DNA of 64,000 nucleotides, taken from Rubrivirga sp. SAORIC476. GTDB taxonomy: Bacteria > Bacteroidota > Rhodothermia > Rhodothermales > Rubricoccaceae. Under the pieces are notes generated by a model that saw only the letters and a program-made list of their open reading frames with translations, searched no databases and had not been told where the DNA came from. This document shows positions 41,740 through 52,543 of the stretch, piece after piece; the first letter of the stretch is position 1, and every line of letters starts with the position of its first letter. A program made the position numbers and the translations under genes. Location of the stretch: NCBI RefSeq assembly GCF_002283555.1, contig NZ_MVOI01000015.1, positions 62,001 to 126,000 of the forward strand. Reading direction: 5' to 3'.

Positions 41740-44541
41740 CTACCGGACGATGCTGACCCGGCGCGTCGCGCGGACGGTCTCCCCGTTCAGCACGATCACG
41801 TAGACGCCCGATGCGAGACCGGCCGCCTCGATGGTCACCTGCACCGGCTCACCGGCCGTCGGCGTGCCGTCGTAGAGCGAGCGCACGCGGCGGCCCATCA
41901 TGTCGACCAGCGACACGGTCACGGGCTGCGCCTCGGCGACCGAGAACGTGACCCGGCTGCGCCCGGCGACGGGGTTGGGCGTCACCGCACCGAGGCGGAC
42001 GGGCTCGGCGTCGCTGGCATCCGCCGCGGCCCGCGCGACGGGCGCCGTCTCCGCGCCGGACGCGATCTGCGCCGACGGGGGGATCGAGCCCTGCTCGAAG
42101 GCGCCGATGTCGTCCGTGTCCGTGATGGGGAACGTGCGGACGTAGCCCCGCTGGTCGAACTGGAGCGTCGTGCTTCCTGCGTTGACGGCCGGGCTGCCGG
42201 AGGCGAGTGCCATCGTCTTGGTGAAGCCGCCGTTGTCGGCGAGCGCCAGGAGCAACGGATCGGTCGCGAGGAAGTCGCTCGGCTGGGCGTCGAACTGGAC
42301 CGGGGACGGCGACGTCCCGATCATGTTGTCTCCGTCCGACCCGAACCGTCCCTGGAGGTCGTTCGGAGCGTTGTCGGCCACGATCGTGTTCTTCAGGCGG
42401 ACCGGCCGCGTGGGGCCGTCGGTGTTGCCCAGGCCGCCCCCGCCCACCTCGGCCGTGTTGCCCGCGATGGTCGCGCTGTCGAACTGGAGCACGGCGTCGG
42501 TCGAGAAGGCCGCCGCTCCGAGACGGGCCGTGTTGGCGGTGAACGTCGTGTTGCGGATCGCCGCGCGCGCGTCCGTCGCCGCGAAGAACCCGCCGCCGCG
42601 CTGAGGCGTGCTGTTGCCTTCGAAGAGCGCCTGCGTCACCGTAAAGTCGTTGGCCCCACCGCTCGCGAGGTAGATCCCGCCGCCCTCGCGCCGGGCGGCG
42701 TTGCCCTCGACCCAGACATCGAAGAGCGTCACGTCGCTCGTGCCCGACGCCCAGAGCGCGCCGCCCTGGTTCCAGGCCTCATTGTCCGCGATCCGCGCCT
42801 CCGAGATCGACAGCGAGCCGTCGCCGGGGATGTAGATGCCGCCGCCGTGGCCCGGCGCGCGGCCGGTCGTGTTGCCGAGGACGGTGCTCAGCGTCACACC
42901 CGGTGCGTCTGAGACCCAGTCGACCGTTCCGCCGTCGAGGATCGCGAGGCCGCCGCCGCCGCTGTTGCCGCGATTGAAGAGCATGGCGAGCGACCGGAAT
43001 TGGACCGTCGCCTCGTCCACCACGATCGCGCCGCCGACGCCGCGGAGGCCCTTCGCCTCGTTGCGCGTGAACGTCGCGTTGCGGATCAGCACCGGCCCGC
43101 CGACGCCCGTGACGGCGATCGCACCGCCGCCCTCCCCCTCGGCCTGGCCGCGGGCGAAGTTGTTCGCGAACTCCCCGCCGAACACGTCGAGGCGGGCCCC
43201 CTCGCCGGCCCACACGGCGCCGCCGGAGCCCTTCGCCTCGTTGTCCGAGAACTGGAGTCCCGTGAGGTAGACCTCCGCATCTGCCCCCACGGCACGGATG
43301 GCGCCCCCGTCGCCCGGGCCGCCCGACACCACGTTCTCGGTCAGGCTCGCCTGCGAGATCGTGACCAGCGCGTCGCCCTGGACGTCGATGGCGCCGCCGC
43401 CTCGCTGCGCCCGGTTCAGACGGAAGGCCGTCCCCCCGCTGACCACCAGGGACCCCCCGTTCAGGAACACGCCGCCGCCGACGCCGCGGACCCCGAACGC
43501 CCGGTTGCCGACGAACTCGCCGCCCTCGACGGTGATGTCGGTCCCGGCACAGTAAACACCGGCGCCGCCGTCTCCGAGCGCCTCACCGACGGCCCGGTTG
43601 CCGTCGAACAACACGCCGGTCAGTTCCAGGGAGTCCGCGCAGTACACGCCCCCTCCGGTATCCGCCGAGTTGTTGAGGAAGGTGCTGTCATCGATGTCGG
43701 CCCCGGCACGCGCGGCGACTGCCCCGCCCAGGCTGATGCCGTCCAGCGCCGTGTTGCCGTCGAACGTGGTGTTCGAGAGGATGAGGAGCCCGTCCGACAG
43801 GATCGCCCCCCCCTCGTTCCTGGTGCGGTTGGTCGTGAACAGCGAACCCGTGACCCCGACGGCTGTGGATGTATTCGCGTAGATCGCCCCGCCACCGTTG
43901 CCCGTCAGGGCTCGATTGCTGGTGAAGGTGCTGTTGTTGATGTCGGCGGTGTCCCCGTCGAAATAGATGGCGCCCCCACCCGTCCAGGAGGACTGCGCGG
44001 GGGACCCGAGCGCCCGGTTGTCGATGAACGTCGTGTTGCTGATGAGAAGACTCGCGTCGAAGAACGCCGCGATGGCTCCGCCTCTCTCCGAGGCGGTGTT
44101 GCCCTCGAAGGTCGAGTTCCGGAAAATGCCCAGCGTGGAGCCGCCCATGAGCACGCCGGCGCCCGAGGGTCCCTCGCCGCCGGTCACGCGGAGGTCGACG
44201 AACTCGAACGCCTCAACGATGGAGTTGACGAAGAAGACGTTGGCGTTCGTCTGCGTCTGCTCGATGGTGGTCAGCCCGCTGGTGTTGCCGTTGATGACGA
44301 CGGTGCTCTCGATGTTGAGCGTCGAGAAGAGGGTGATGGCCGGCACGTCCAGCAGGATTGTGTCGACCCCCGACGAGCCCGTCGTGCAGCCGCCGAAAGG
44401 GGCGTCGTCGCGTGCCGCGCGCAGGGCCTCGCGTAGCGTGCACCCGACGCCGTTGTCCGTGCCAGAGTCGACGTGGATGATGGCCGCCTGGGCCGGGAGC
44501 ACCAGCGCGAACGCGGCGAGGAGGAAGAGGGAGAGTCGCAT
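41740..44541 (-). CDS. Pmp-like right-handed beta-helix protein with CSLREA-like motif and T9SS sorting domain
   Basis: A 933-residue surface protein. The ATG at 44541 gives the signal MRLSLFLLAAFALVLPAQA. Right after it is CTLREALRAARDD, a variant of the CSLREA motif found at the start of secreted beta-helix proteins. About 20 repeats follow, of a 25-40-residue unit with GGAI/GGGI and FxxN features (TFEGNTASERGGAIAAFFDA; TFLNNSADTGGGVYCADSLE; RNATFTRNEAKGLRGVGGAI), as in polymorphic membrane-protein repeats. The C-terminus is a sorting domain (VTVSLVDMMGRRVRSLYDGT ... LASGVYVIVLNGETVRA). A role in adhesion or carbohydrate binding is typical, but the ligand is unknown. It is divergent from the ECF sigma gene. 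Confidence 0.85.
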   Translation of the reverse strand: MRLSLFLLAAFALVLPAQAAIIHVDSGTDNGVGCTLREALRAARDDAPFGGCTTGSSGVDTILLDVPAITLFSTLNIESTVVINGNTSGLTTIEQTQTNANVFFVNSIVEAFEFVDLRVTGGEGPSGAGVLMGGSTLGIFRNSTFEGNTASERGGAIAAFFDASLLISNTTFIDNRALGSPAQSSWTGGGAIYFDGDTADINNSTFTSNRALTGNGGGAIYANTSTAVGVTGSLFTTNRTRNEGGAILSDGLLILSNTTFDGNTALDGISLGGAVAARAGADIDDSTFLNNSADTGGGVYCADSLELTGVLFDGNRAVGEALGDGGAGVYCAGTDITVEGGEFVGNRAFGVRGVGGGVFLNGGSLVVSGGTAFRLNRAQRGGGAIDVQGDALVTISQASLTENVVSGGPGDGGAIRAVGADAEVYLTGLQFSDNEAKGSGGAVWAGEGARLDVFGGEFANNFARGQAEGEGGGAIAVTGVGGPVLIRNATFTRNEAKGLRGVGGAIVVDEATVQFRSLAMLFNRGNSGGGGLAILDGGTVDWVSDAPGVTLSTVLGNTTGRAPGHGGGIYIPGDGSLSISEARIADNEAWNQGGALWASGTSDVTLFDVWVEGNAARREGGGIYLASGGANDFTVTQALFEGNSTPQRGGGFFAATDARAAIRNTTFTANTARLGAAAFSTDAVLQFDSATIAGNTAEVGGGGLGNTDGPTRPVRLKNTIVADNAPNDLQGRFGSDGDNMIGTSPSPVQFDAQPSDFLATDPLLLALADNGGFTKTMALASGSPAVNAGSTTLQFDQRGYVRTFPITDTDDIGAFEQGSIPPSAQIASGAETAPVARAAADASDAEPVRLGAVTPNPVAGRSRVTFSVAEAQPVTVSLVDMMGRRVRSLYDGTPTAGEPVQVTIEAAGLASGVYVIVLNGETVRATRRVSIVR

Positions 44542-44632
44542 GGGTCGCATGGAAAGAGGGAGGTGGGGTCGTCCTCCCATGCGCGAGCCTTTCCGATTCG
44601 GGGACAGAGCGACGCCGCATGCGGCCTAACCC

Positions 44633-44640
44633 TATGTTCC
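44633..44640 (+). promoter_or_regulatory. Candidate -7 element (TATGTTCC) for the ECF sigma gene
   Basis: TATGTTCC resembles TAnnTTTG and ends 20 bases before the ATG at 44661. It lies in the 119-bp region divergent to the beta-helix gene. Confidence 0.35.
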
Positions 44641-44660
44641 AGATCCGCCTTCGCCGACCG

Positions 44661-45245
44661 ATGTCCGTCGCGCCCGCCTCCGGTCCCGTCACCCGCCTCC
44701 TGATCGACGGCGCCGACACCCCCGACCTCGTCGACCGCCTGCTGCCGCTCGTCTACGACGAGTTGCGGCATCTCGCCCGGCGGCACCTCCAGCGCGAGCA
44801 CGGCCCGGCGACGCTCCACACGACGGAGCTGGTCCACGAGGCCTACGTCAAGCTGGTCGGCGGAAGCCGGGTCCCGTCTGAGAGCAAGGCCCACTTCTTC
44901 GGCGCGGCCGCCCGAGCGATGCGCCAGGTGCTCGTCGACCGCGCCCGCGCACGGTCCGCCCAGAAACGCCCGCCGGCCGACGGCCGCGTCACCGTCGACG
45001 GCCTCCAGCTGGCCGACGCCGTCCAGGCCGAAGCGGCCGACGTGCTCGCGCTCCACGACGCGCTCACCCGGCTCGCCGAGGTGGACGCCCGCGCGGCGCA
45101 GGTCGTCGAACTCCGCTACTTCGGCGGCCTCACCGTCGACGAGGCCGCGGAGGTGCTCGGGGTCACGGGACGGACGGTCAAGCGCGACTGGCAGGCCGCC
45201 CGCGCCTGGCTCTACCGCGCGCTCGATGACCCGGCCCACGGCTGA
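44661..45245 (+). CDS. ECF-type RNA polymerase sigma factor (TIGR02999-like)
   Basis: A 194-residue sigma factor. Region 2 is seen in LVYDELRHLARRHLQREHGP and LHTTELVHEAYVKLVGGSRV with HFFGAAARAMRQVLVDRARA. Region 4 is seen in VVELRYFGGLTVDEAAEVLG followed by VTGRTVKRDWQAARAWLYRA. This matches the ECF group normally encoded beside Ser/Thr kinases and without a classical anti-sigma factor. The kinase gene follows 61 bp downstream (or overlaps if its upstream ATG is used), so phosphorylation probably controls the sigma factor. The start at 44661 is chosen because it begins a compact sigma domain. An upstream ATG at 44619 would add 14 residues. Confidence 0.88.
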   Translation: MSVAPASGPVTRLLIDGADTPDLVDRLLPLVYDELRHLARRHLQREHGPATLHTTELVHEAYVKLVGGSRVPSESKAHFFGAAARAMRQVLVDRARARSAQKRPPADGRVTVDGLQLADAVQAEAADVLALHDALTRLAEVDARAAQVVELRYFGGLTVDEAAEVLGVTGRTVKRDWQAARAWLYRALDDPAHG

Positions 45246-45306
45246 TCCGCCTCGCGTCCCCCGCAGCGGCGCGAATCCGCATGACCGAGAGTCCGCCCCG
45301 CTCCCC

Positions 45307-47505
<2,199 letters not shown>

Positions 47506-47734
47506 CGCGTTCTAGCACCTGGGCCACGCACAGGAGAGGTAGGCGCCCCCCCCTGAGAGAGGAACGGTGGTGCGGCAGTACCCTTCGGCAACCTGCCAAG
47601 GACGCAGGGGGACAGGGCACGAGGCATTGCGGAAAGAGGCACGGGATGCCTCCGACGGGAACCGCGACCCACTCCGGGTGAGCCCATGTGGAAGCAGTCT
47701 TCGTTTCAAGAGGCACACCCTGCCGACCGGTTCC

Positions 47735-49783
47735 ATGTACCGCTTCTTCCTGACAGCCGCGCTCATCTGCACAGGATGTCTGCCCGCGACGGAGGCACAG
47801 ACCCTCATCGACCTCGTTCCGGGTCCCGAGGGTTCCTTCCCTGCCGACTTCGCCGAGGCGGGCGAGGTGACCGTCTTTTCGGGGATCCACCCGGACCTGG
47901 GCCGCGAACTGTGGGTGACCGACGGAACTCCTGACGGCTCGCGCCTCCTCCGCGACATCCGGCCCGGATCCGTAACGTCCTCTCTCACGAACTTCGTCTC
48001 GTGGGACGGGCGCGCCTACTTCTACGCCATCGACGACACCGGGCGGCATCTGTGGGTGTCGGACGGCACCGAGCAAGGGACGCACAAGGTCGTCGCGAGC
48101 GGCGGGCCGGCCCCGCAGAGTCTCATCGAGAACGCCATCGCGGGCGGCCTGCTGTTCTTCCCGGGCAACACCCCCACGACCGGCGTCGAGCTCTGGGCGA
48201 CCGACGGGACCGAGGCGGGCACCCGTCTGGTGCGCAACATCGTGCCGGGATCCGGCGACTCGTCACCTCGCCAACTCCGCGCCCTCGGAGATCGCGTCGT
48301 GTTCTCGGCCGACCGGGGTTCCAGCGGTCGCGAGTTGTGGATCAGCGACGGGACGAGCGGCGGCACCACCCTCGTCAAAGACATCAACCCGGGGTCTGCA
48401 GACTCAGACCCGGGCTTGTTCCGGGCGGTCGGGGACCGAATCCTGTTCGTGGCCTCGACGCCGGATGAGGGCGAGGAGCTCTGGGTGACGGACGGGACGG
48501 AGGCGGGCACCCAGTTGGTCGCAGACATCAACGCCGGGCCTGCGGACAGTGAGATCACGGGGATGGTCGCGCTGGACGACCGCGTCCTCTTCACGGCGTT
48601 CACGGCGGACACGGGCCAGGAGCTCTGGACCAGCGACGGCACGCCCGGCGGCACGAGGCTGGTCCGGGACATCAGCCCCGGCCCGACGAGCAGCGACGAG
48701 GTTCTGGGATTCCCGACCGGAAGGCTCGGGGCCGGTATCGTGTTCGCCGCCGCCACGCCAGATGCCGGATACGAGCCCTGGTACAGCGACGGCACGGCGG
48801 CGGGGACCTATCAGCTGGCCGATGTCCGCCCGGGCAGCGCCAGCGGGATCCCCGGCTTCGAGGCCTATCAGGTGCTCGGCGACCGGCTCTACTTCCTCGC
48901 CTCCGCGAAGGAGACTGGCGCCGAGTTGTGGCAGACCGACGGCACCATCGGCGGGACGGTCCTCACCCTGGACCTGAACCCAGACTCGGAAACCGGCCTG
49001 GCCGCGACGAGCCTCCGCACCAGCCACGGCGCCTTGATCGCCGCCGCCTCGGACGGGTCGACCGGGGTCGAGCTCTTGGTGCTCCGGGAGCCGGCCGTCA
49101 CCTCGCGCGCCTTCACGGGGGCTGGCACGTACCGGTTCGGAACCCGCGTCGGGGCGACGCTCGAGGTCGCGGGCGGGGGCGCCCAGGGCTCGGCTCGGAT
49201 CTCTGCCGAGCGGTTCGACGCGGCGCCCACGAGTGCAGGCAGCATCCCAGAGCCATACGTCGTGCCGACGCGGTGGGTCGTCCGGCTCAGCGCGGGCACC
49301 CTCTCGGCGGCGACGTTCCGGATCGACCTGAGCACTGTCTCGGGCGCCCCGCCGACCTTGAAGGCTTACTCGCGGCCTGTCCCTGGCAGCGGGTCGTTTA
49401 CCGCGCTCGCCACGACCTACGAGAGCGCCGCCGACCAGCTCGTGGTGACCGGAGTCGAGGGGCTCGGGGAGATCGTGCTGGCGAGCAGCGAGCCCACCGA
49501 CCGCGAACCCGACGCCGAGGTCCGCGGCCTCGCCCTGGCGACGTTCCCCAACCCCACGTCGGGTGTGACCACCGTGGCGCTGACGCTGGCTGCCGCAGGC
49601 CCTACCTCGGTGACGCTGTCGGACCTGCTCGGCCGTCGCGTCGCCACTCTCTACGAAGGCCCCCTGGGCGCGGGCGCCCACCGGATCGCGGCCGACCTGT
49701 CGGCGCTGCCCGCCGGGGTCTACCTCGTCCGCGCCGAGGCGGGCGGAGCCGTGGCATCGCGGCCGCTGACGGTCGTGCGCTGA
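47735..49783 (+). CDS. ELWxxDGT-repeat propeller protein with T9SS sorting domain
   Basis: A 682-residue secreted protein. The ATG at 47735 gives the signal MYRFFLTAALICTGCLPATE then AQ. It has a classic series of repeats about 45 residues apart: RELWVTDGTPDGSRLLRDIR, RHLWVSDGTEQGTHKVVASG, VELWATDGTEAGTRLVRNIV, RELWISDGTSGGTTLVKDIN, EELWVTDGTEAGTQLVADIN, QELWTSDGTPGGTRLVRDIS, YEPWYSDGTAAGTYQLADVR and AELWQTDGTIGGTVLTLDLN. The sorting domain (SVTLSDLLGRRVATLYEGPL ... LPAGVYLVRAEAGGAVA) is nearly identical to that of the frameshifted subtilase. The role of the repeats is unknown; a propeller is the favoured fold. No promoter element was recognised in the 229-bp gap before it. Confidence 0.88.
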   Translation: MYRFFLTAALICTGCLPATEAQTLIDLVPGPEGSFPADFAEAGEVTVFSGIHPDLGRELWVTDGTPDGSRLLRDIRPGSVTSSLTNFVSWDGRAYFYAIDDTGRHLWVSDGTEQGTHKVVASGGPAPQSLIENAIAGGLLFFPGNTPTTGVELWATDGTEAGTRLVRNIVPGSGDSSPRQLRALGDRVVFSADRGSSGRELWISDGTSGGTTLVKDINPGSADSDPGLFRAVGDRILFVASTPDEGEELWVTDGTEAGTQLVADINAGPADSEITGMVALDDRVLFTAFTADTGQELWTSDGTPGGTRLVRDISPGPTSSDEVLGFPTGRLGAGIVFAAATPDAGYEPWYSDGTAAGTYQLADVRPGSASGIPGFEAYQVLGDRLYFLASAKETGAELWQTDGTIGGTVLTLDLNPDSETGLAATSLRTSHGALIAAASDGSTGVELLVLREPAVTSRAFTGAGTYRFGTRVGATLEVAGGGAQGSARISAERFDAAPTSAGSIPEPYVVPTRWVVRLSAGTLSAATFRIDLSTVSGAPPTLKAYSRPVPGSGSFTALATTYESAADQLVVTGVEGLGEIVLASSEPTDREPDAEVRGLALATFPNPTSGVTTVALTLAAAGPTSVTLSDLLGRRVATLYEGPLGAGAHRIAADLSALPAGVYLVRAEAGGAVASRPLTVVR

Positions 49784-49850
49784 CCTCTCGCCGGGATGAC
49801 CCCGATGAGGGGCGGATTTCGCTGTTGCAAGAGAACGCCCCTCTCGCCCC

Positions 49851-52394
49851 ATGTGCTCTCCTGCCTCCTGCCTTCTCGTCGCCGCCGCGCTGGCCGTTGC
49901 AGTCCCGGTTCACGCCCAGACGTTCCACTCGCTCGACGAATACGCGGCTCTGAGCGAACTGACCGTCCGTGCCGTCTCGGACGACGGCCTGACCGTCGTC
50001 GGCAGCGCGCAGTCGTCGCGCGGGGTCGAGGCGTTTCGCTGGACCGCGCGCGACGGTATCGAGTGGCTGGGCGACCTGCCGGGCGGTGGGTTCCGGAGCT
50101 TCGCCCTCGCGGTCTCCGAAGACGGGAGCGTCGTCGTGGGCGGCAGCACGTCGGCGAGCGGCACCGAGGCGTTCCGGTGGAGCGCGGGCGGCGGCATGGT
50201 CGGGCTGGGCGACCTGCCGGGCGGCGCGTTCGCCAGCGTCGCCCGCGGCGTGTCGGCCGACGGCGCCGTCGTCGTCGGGGGCGGCGTCTCGGCGTCCGGG
50301 GAAGAGGCGTTCCGCTGGACGTCGGCGGGCATGACCGGGCTGGGCGACCTCGGCGGCGGGGCCTTCCAGAGCACCGCGTACGCCGTCTCCGGCGACGGGC
50401 GCGTCGTGGTCGGCGGCGGGACGAGCGGCGACGGCCCCGAGGCCTTTCGGTGGACCGAGGCGGCCGGACTGGAGGGCCTGGGCGACCTCGCGGAGGGCCT
50501 CTTCGCGAGCGTCGCGACCGGGGCTTCGCAGACCGGCGCTGTCATCGTCGGCGAGGGCACGTCGGCGCTCGGGGCGGAGGCCTTCCGCTGGACCGAGGAG
50601 GACGAGGGCGAGGGGGAGCGCGTGATGCGCGGGCTCGGCAGCCTCAACACGGCCACGCCCCTCAGCCGCGCCCTCGCGGTCTCGGCCGATGGAACGACCG
50701 TCGTCGGCGAGACGCGGGCCAGCTCGGGATCGCTCGTCGCCTTCCGCTGGACCCTGGCCAACGAGATGGAGGAGATCGGCAGCTTCTCGGACCCCGTCTT
50801 CCCCGCCGTCGCGACCGGCGTCTCCGCCAACGGCAGCGTGGTCGTCGGCGAGGACGACGGCAGCCCGATCTCCGGCTACCGGTGGACCAGCGGCGTCGGC
50901 GTGCAGGTGATCGAGGACCTGCCCGACGGGCCGGCGGTGCTCGACTGGGACATCCGGGCCGTCTCTGGCGACGGCCGGGCGATCGTCGGGCGGGCCCGCC
51001 CTTCGAGCGGCTCCGTGCCCCAGGCGCTCCGCTGGAGCGACGCGGGCGGTTTCGAGTGGATCGGCGCCTTCCCGTCCGGGGATGGGCGGAGCGACGGCAA
51101 CGCCACCTCGCGCGACGGGAGCGTGGTCGTCGGCGGCAGCCGCACCGACGCGCAGTTCCAGGCGTTCCGCCAGTCGGCCGGCGCAGGGTTCGAGTCGCTG
51201 GGCGGCGTGAACGCCGTGGCGACCGGCGTCTCGGACGACGGCATGGTCGTCGTCGGTGAGCACTTCGACCAGAGCGTCGCCTTCCGGTGGACCGAGGACG
51301 ACGGAATGATCCCCCTCGGCGACCTGCCGGGCGGCAACGCCCAGAGCGAAGCCAGCGCGGTCTCGGCCGACGGCGAGGTCGTCGTCGGCACGGGCTGGTC
51401 CGACGATGGGATCGAGGCCTTCCGGTGGGCGTCGGGCGCGATGGTGGGCCTCGGCGACCTGCCGGGGGGCCAGTTCCGCAGCTACGCCTACGACGTCTCC
51501 GCCGACGGCTCGACGGTGGTGGGCGAGAGCCTCTCGTCGGGCACCAGCTTCGCCTTCGGCTACGAGGCGTTCCGCTGGACGAGCGGCGGCGGGATGCAGG
51601 CCCTCGGGCTCGGCCCCGGCGCCACCTTCTCGACCGCCACGCACGTCATGGGCGACGGGGCCGCCGTGTTCGGCGTGGCCGGGCGGACGGGCCGCAGCGT
51701 CGCCATGGTGTGGGAGACCGGCGGCCGGACCGTCCGCCAGATGCTCGAAGCCGACTATGGCCTCGACCTCACTGGCTGGCAGCTCGAACGCGTCGACGGC
51801 GTCTCGGACGACGGGATGACGATCGTCGGAACAGGCACGAACCCGCAGGGCCAGCGGGTGCGCTGGCGCGCGCTCCTCGGCGACGCACCGCCGCCTCAGA
51901 CCTCACTCACCGACGACACCGCGCCCGGCGCCGAGGCGCTCGCGGTCAGCAGCACCGCCCCCTTCGCCGTCGGCGACCGTGTCACCATCGGCCCCGGCAG
52001 CGCGACCGAGGAGACGCGGACCGTCGTCGGGTTCGGGTCGCTCCGCCTCGACGCGCCGCTCCAGTTCGCCCACGCCGCCGGGGAGGCCGTCGTCGTCGCA
52101 GGCCGGTCGACGAGCGCGGAGGCCGACGACCACTGGGCGTTCGCCCTCGCGACGCACCCCAACCCGACCGGCGGGGCCGCTACTGTCCGCCTCACCCTCG
52201 CGGCCTCGGCCCACGTCCACGTCGAGGTGTTCGACGCGCTGGGGCGGCGGGTGGCCCGGCTCCACGACGGTCCGCTCGCGGCCGGCGACCACCTCTTCGC
52301 GTTGGACGCGACCGGGCTCCCGGCAGGCCTCTACCTCGTCCGCGCCCAGACGGAGGCGGAGGCGATCACGCGGCGGCTCACGGTCGTGCGCTGA
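49851..52394 (+). CDS. HAF-repeat secreted protein with T9SS sorting domain
   Basis: An 847-residue protein. The signal is MCSPASCLLVAAALAVAVPV then HAQ. At least 11 HAF-type repeats of about 50 residues follow, each with an 'AVSADGxVVVGxxxSxSGxEAFRWTxxxGMxGLGDLPGGxF' pattern (for example GVSADGAVVVGGGVSASGEE, AVSGDGRVVVGGGTSGDGPE, AVSADGEVVVGTGWSDDGIE). HAF repeats are found in extracellular and PEP-CTERM/T9SS proteins of unknown function and probably form a propeller. The C-terminus after about residue 745 is a sorting domain (VHVEVFDALGRRVARLHDGP ... LPAGLYLVRAQTEAEAI). It lies 67 bp after the previous propeller gene, on the same strand. Confidence 0.85.
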   Translation: MCSPASCLLVAAALAVAVPVHAQTFHSLDEYAALSELTVRAVSDDGLTVVGSAQSSRGVEAFRWTARDGIEWLGDLPGGGFRSFALAVSEDGSVVVGGSTSASGTEAFRWSAGGGMVGLGDLPGGAFASVARGVSADGAVVVGGGVSASGEEAFRWTSAGMTGLGDLGGGAFQSTAYAVSGDGRVVVGGGTSGDGPEAFRWTEAAGLEGLGDLAEGLFASVATGASQTGAVIVGEGTSALGAEAFRWTEEDEGEGERVMRGLGSLNTATPLSRALAVSADGTTVVGETRASSGSLVAFRWTLANEMEEIGSFSDPVFPAVATGVSANGSVVVGEDDGSPISGYRWTSGVGVQVIEDLPDGPAVLDWDIRAVSGDGRAIVGRARPSSGSVPQALRWSDAGGFEWIGAFPSGDGRSDGNATSRDGSVVVGGSRTDAQFQAFRQSAGAGFESLGGVNAVATGVSDDGMVVVGEHFDQSVAFRWTEDDGMIPLGDLPGGNAQSEASAVSADGEVVVGTGWSDDGIEAFRWASGAMVGLGDLPGGQFRSYAYDVSADGSTVVGESLSSGTSFAFGYEAFRWTSGGGMQALGLGPGATFSTATHVMGDGAAVFGVAGRTGRSVAMVWETGGRTVRQMLEADYGLDLTGWQLERVDGVSDDGMTIVGTGTNPQGQRVRWRALLGDAPPPQTSLTDDTAPGAEALAVSSTAPFAVGDRVTIGPGSATEETRTVVGFGSLRLDAPLQFAHAAGEAVVVAGRSTSAEADDHWAFALATHPNPTGGAATVRLTLAASAHVHVEVFDALGRRVARLHDGPLAAGDHLFALDATGLPAGLYLVRAQTEAEAITRRLTVVR

Positions 52395-52543
52395 GTCGGC
52401 CCGCCTCGGCCTGGATGGGGAGTGACCGAGTCGGACGGGGTGACACGACGGGGGCACCCGCCGTACGTACCTCGGCGCACGCGCCGGACGGAACGGCGCC
52501 CCCACCGGCCGGTTCACCGCTGTCGGCCCCCCCGCCCCCCCGA

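Noticed and set aside
47506-47734. Possible small gene or RNA in the 229-bp gap before the ELWxxDGT gene
   Set aside because: No start with sensible codon use, no stable long hairpin and no recognised motif; nothing to report.
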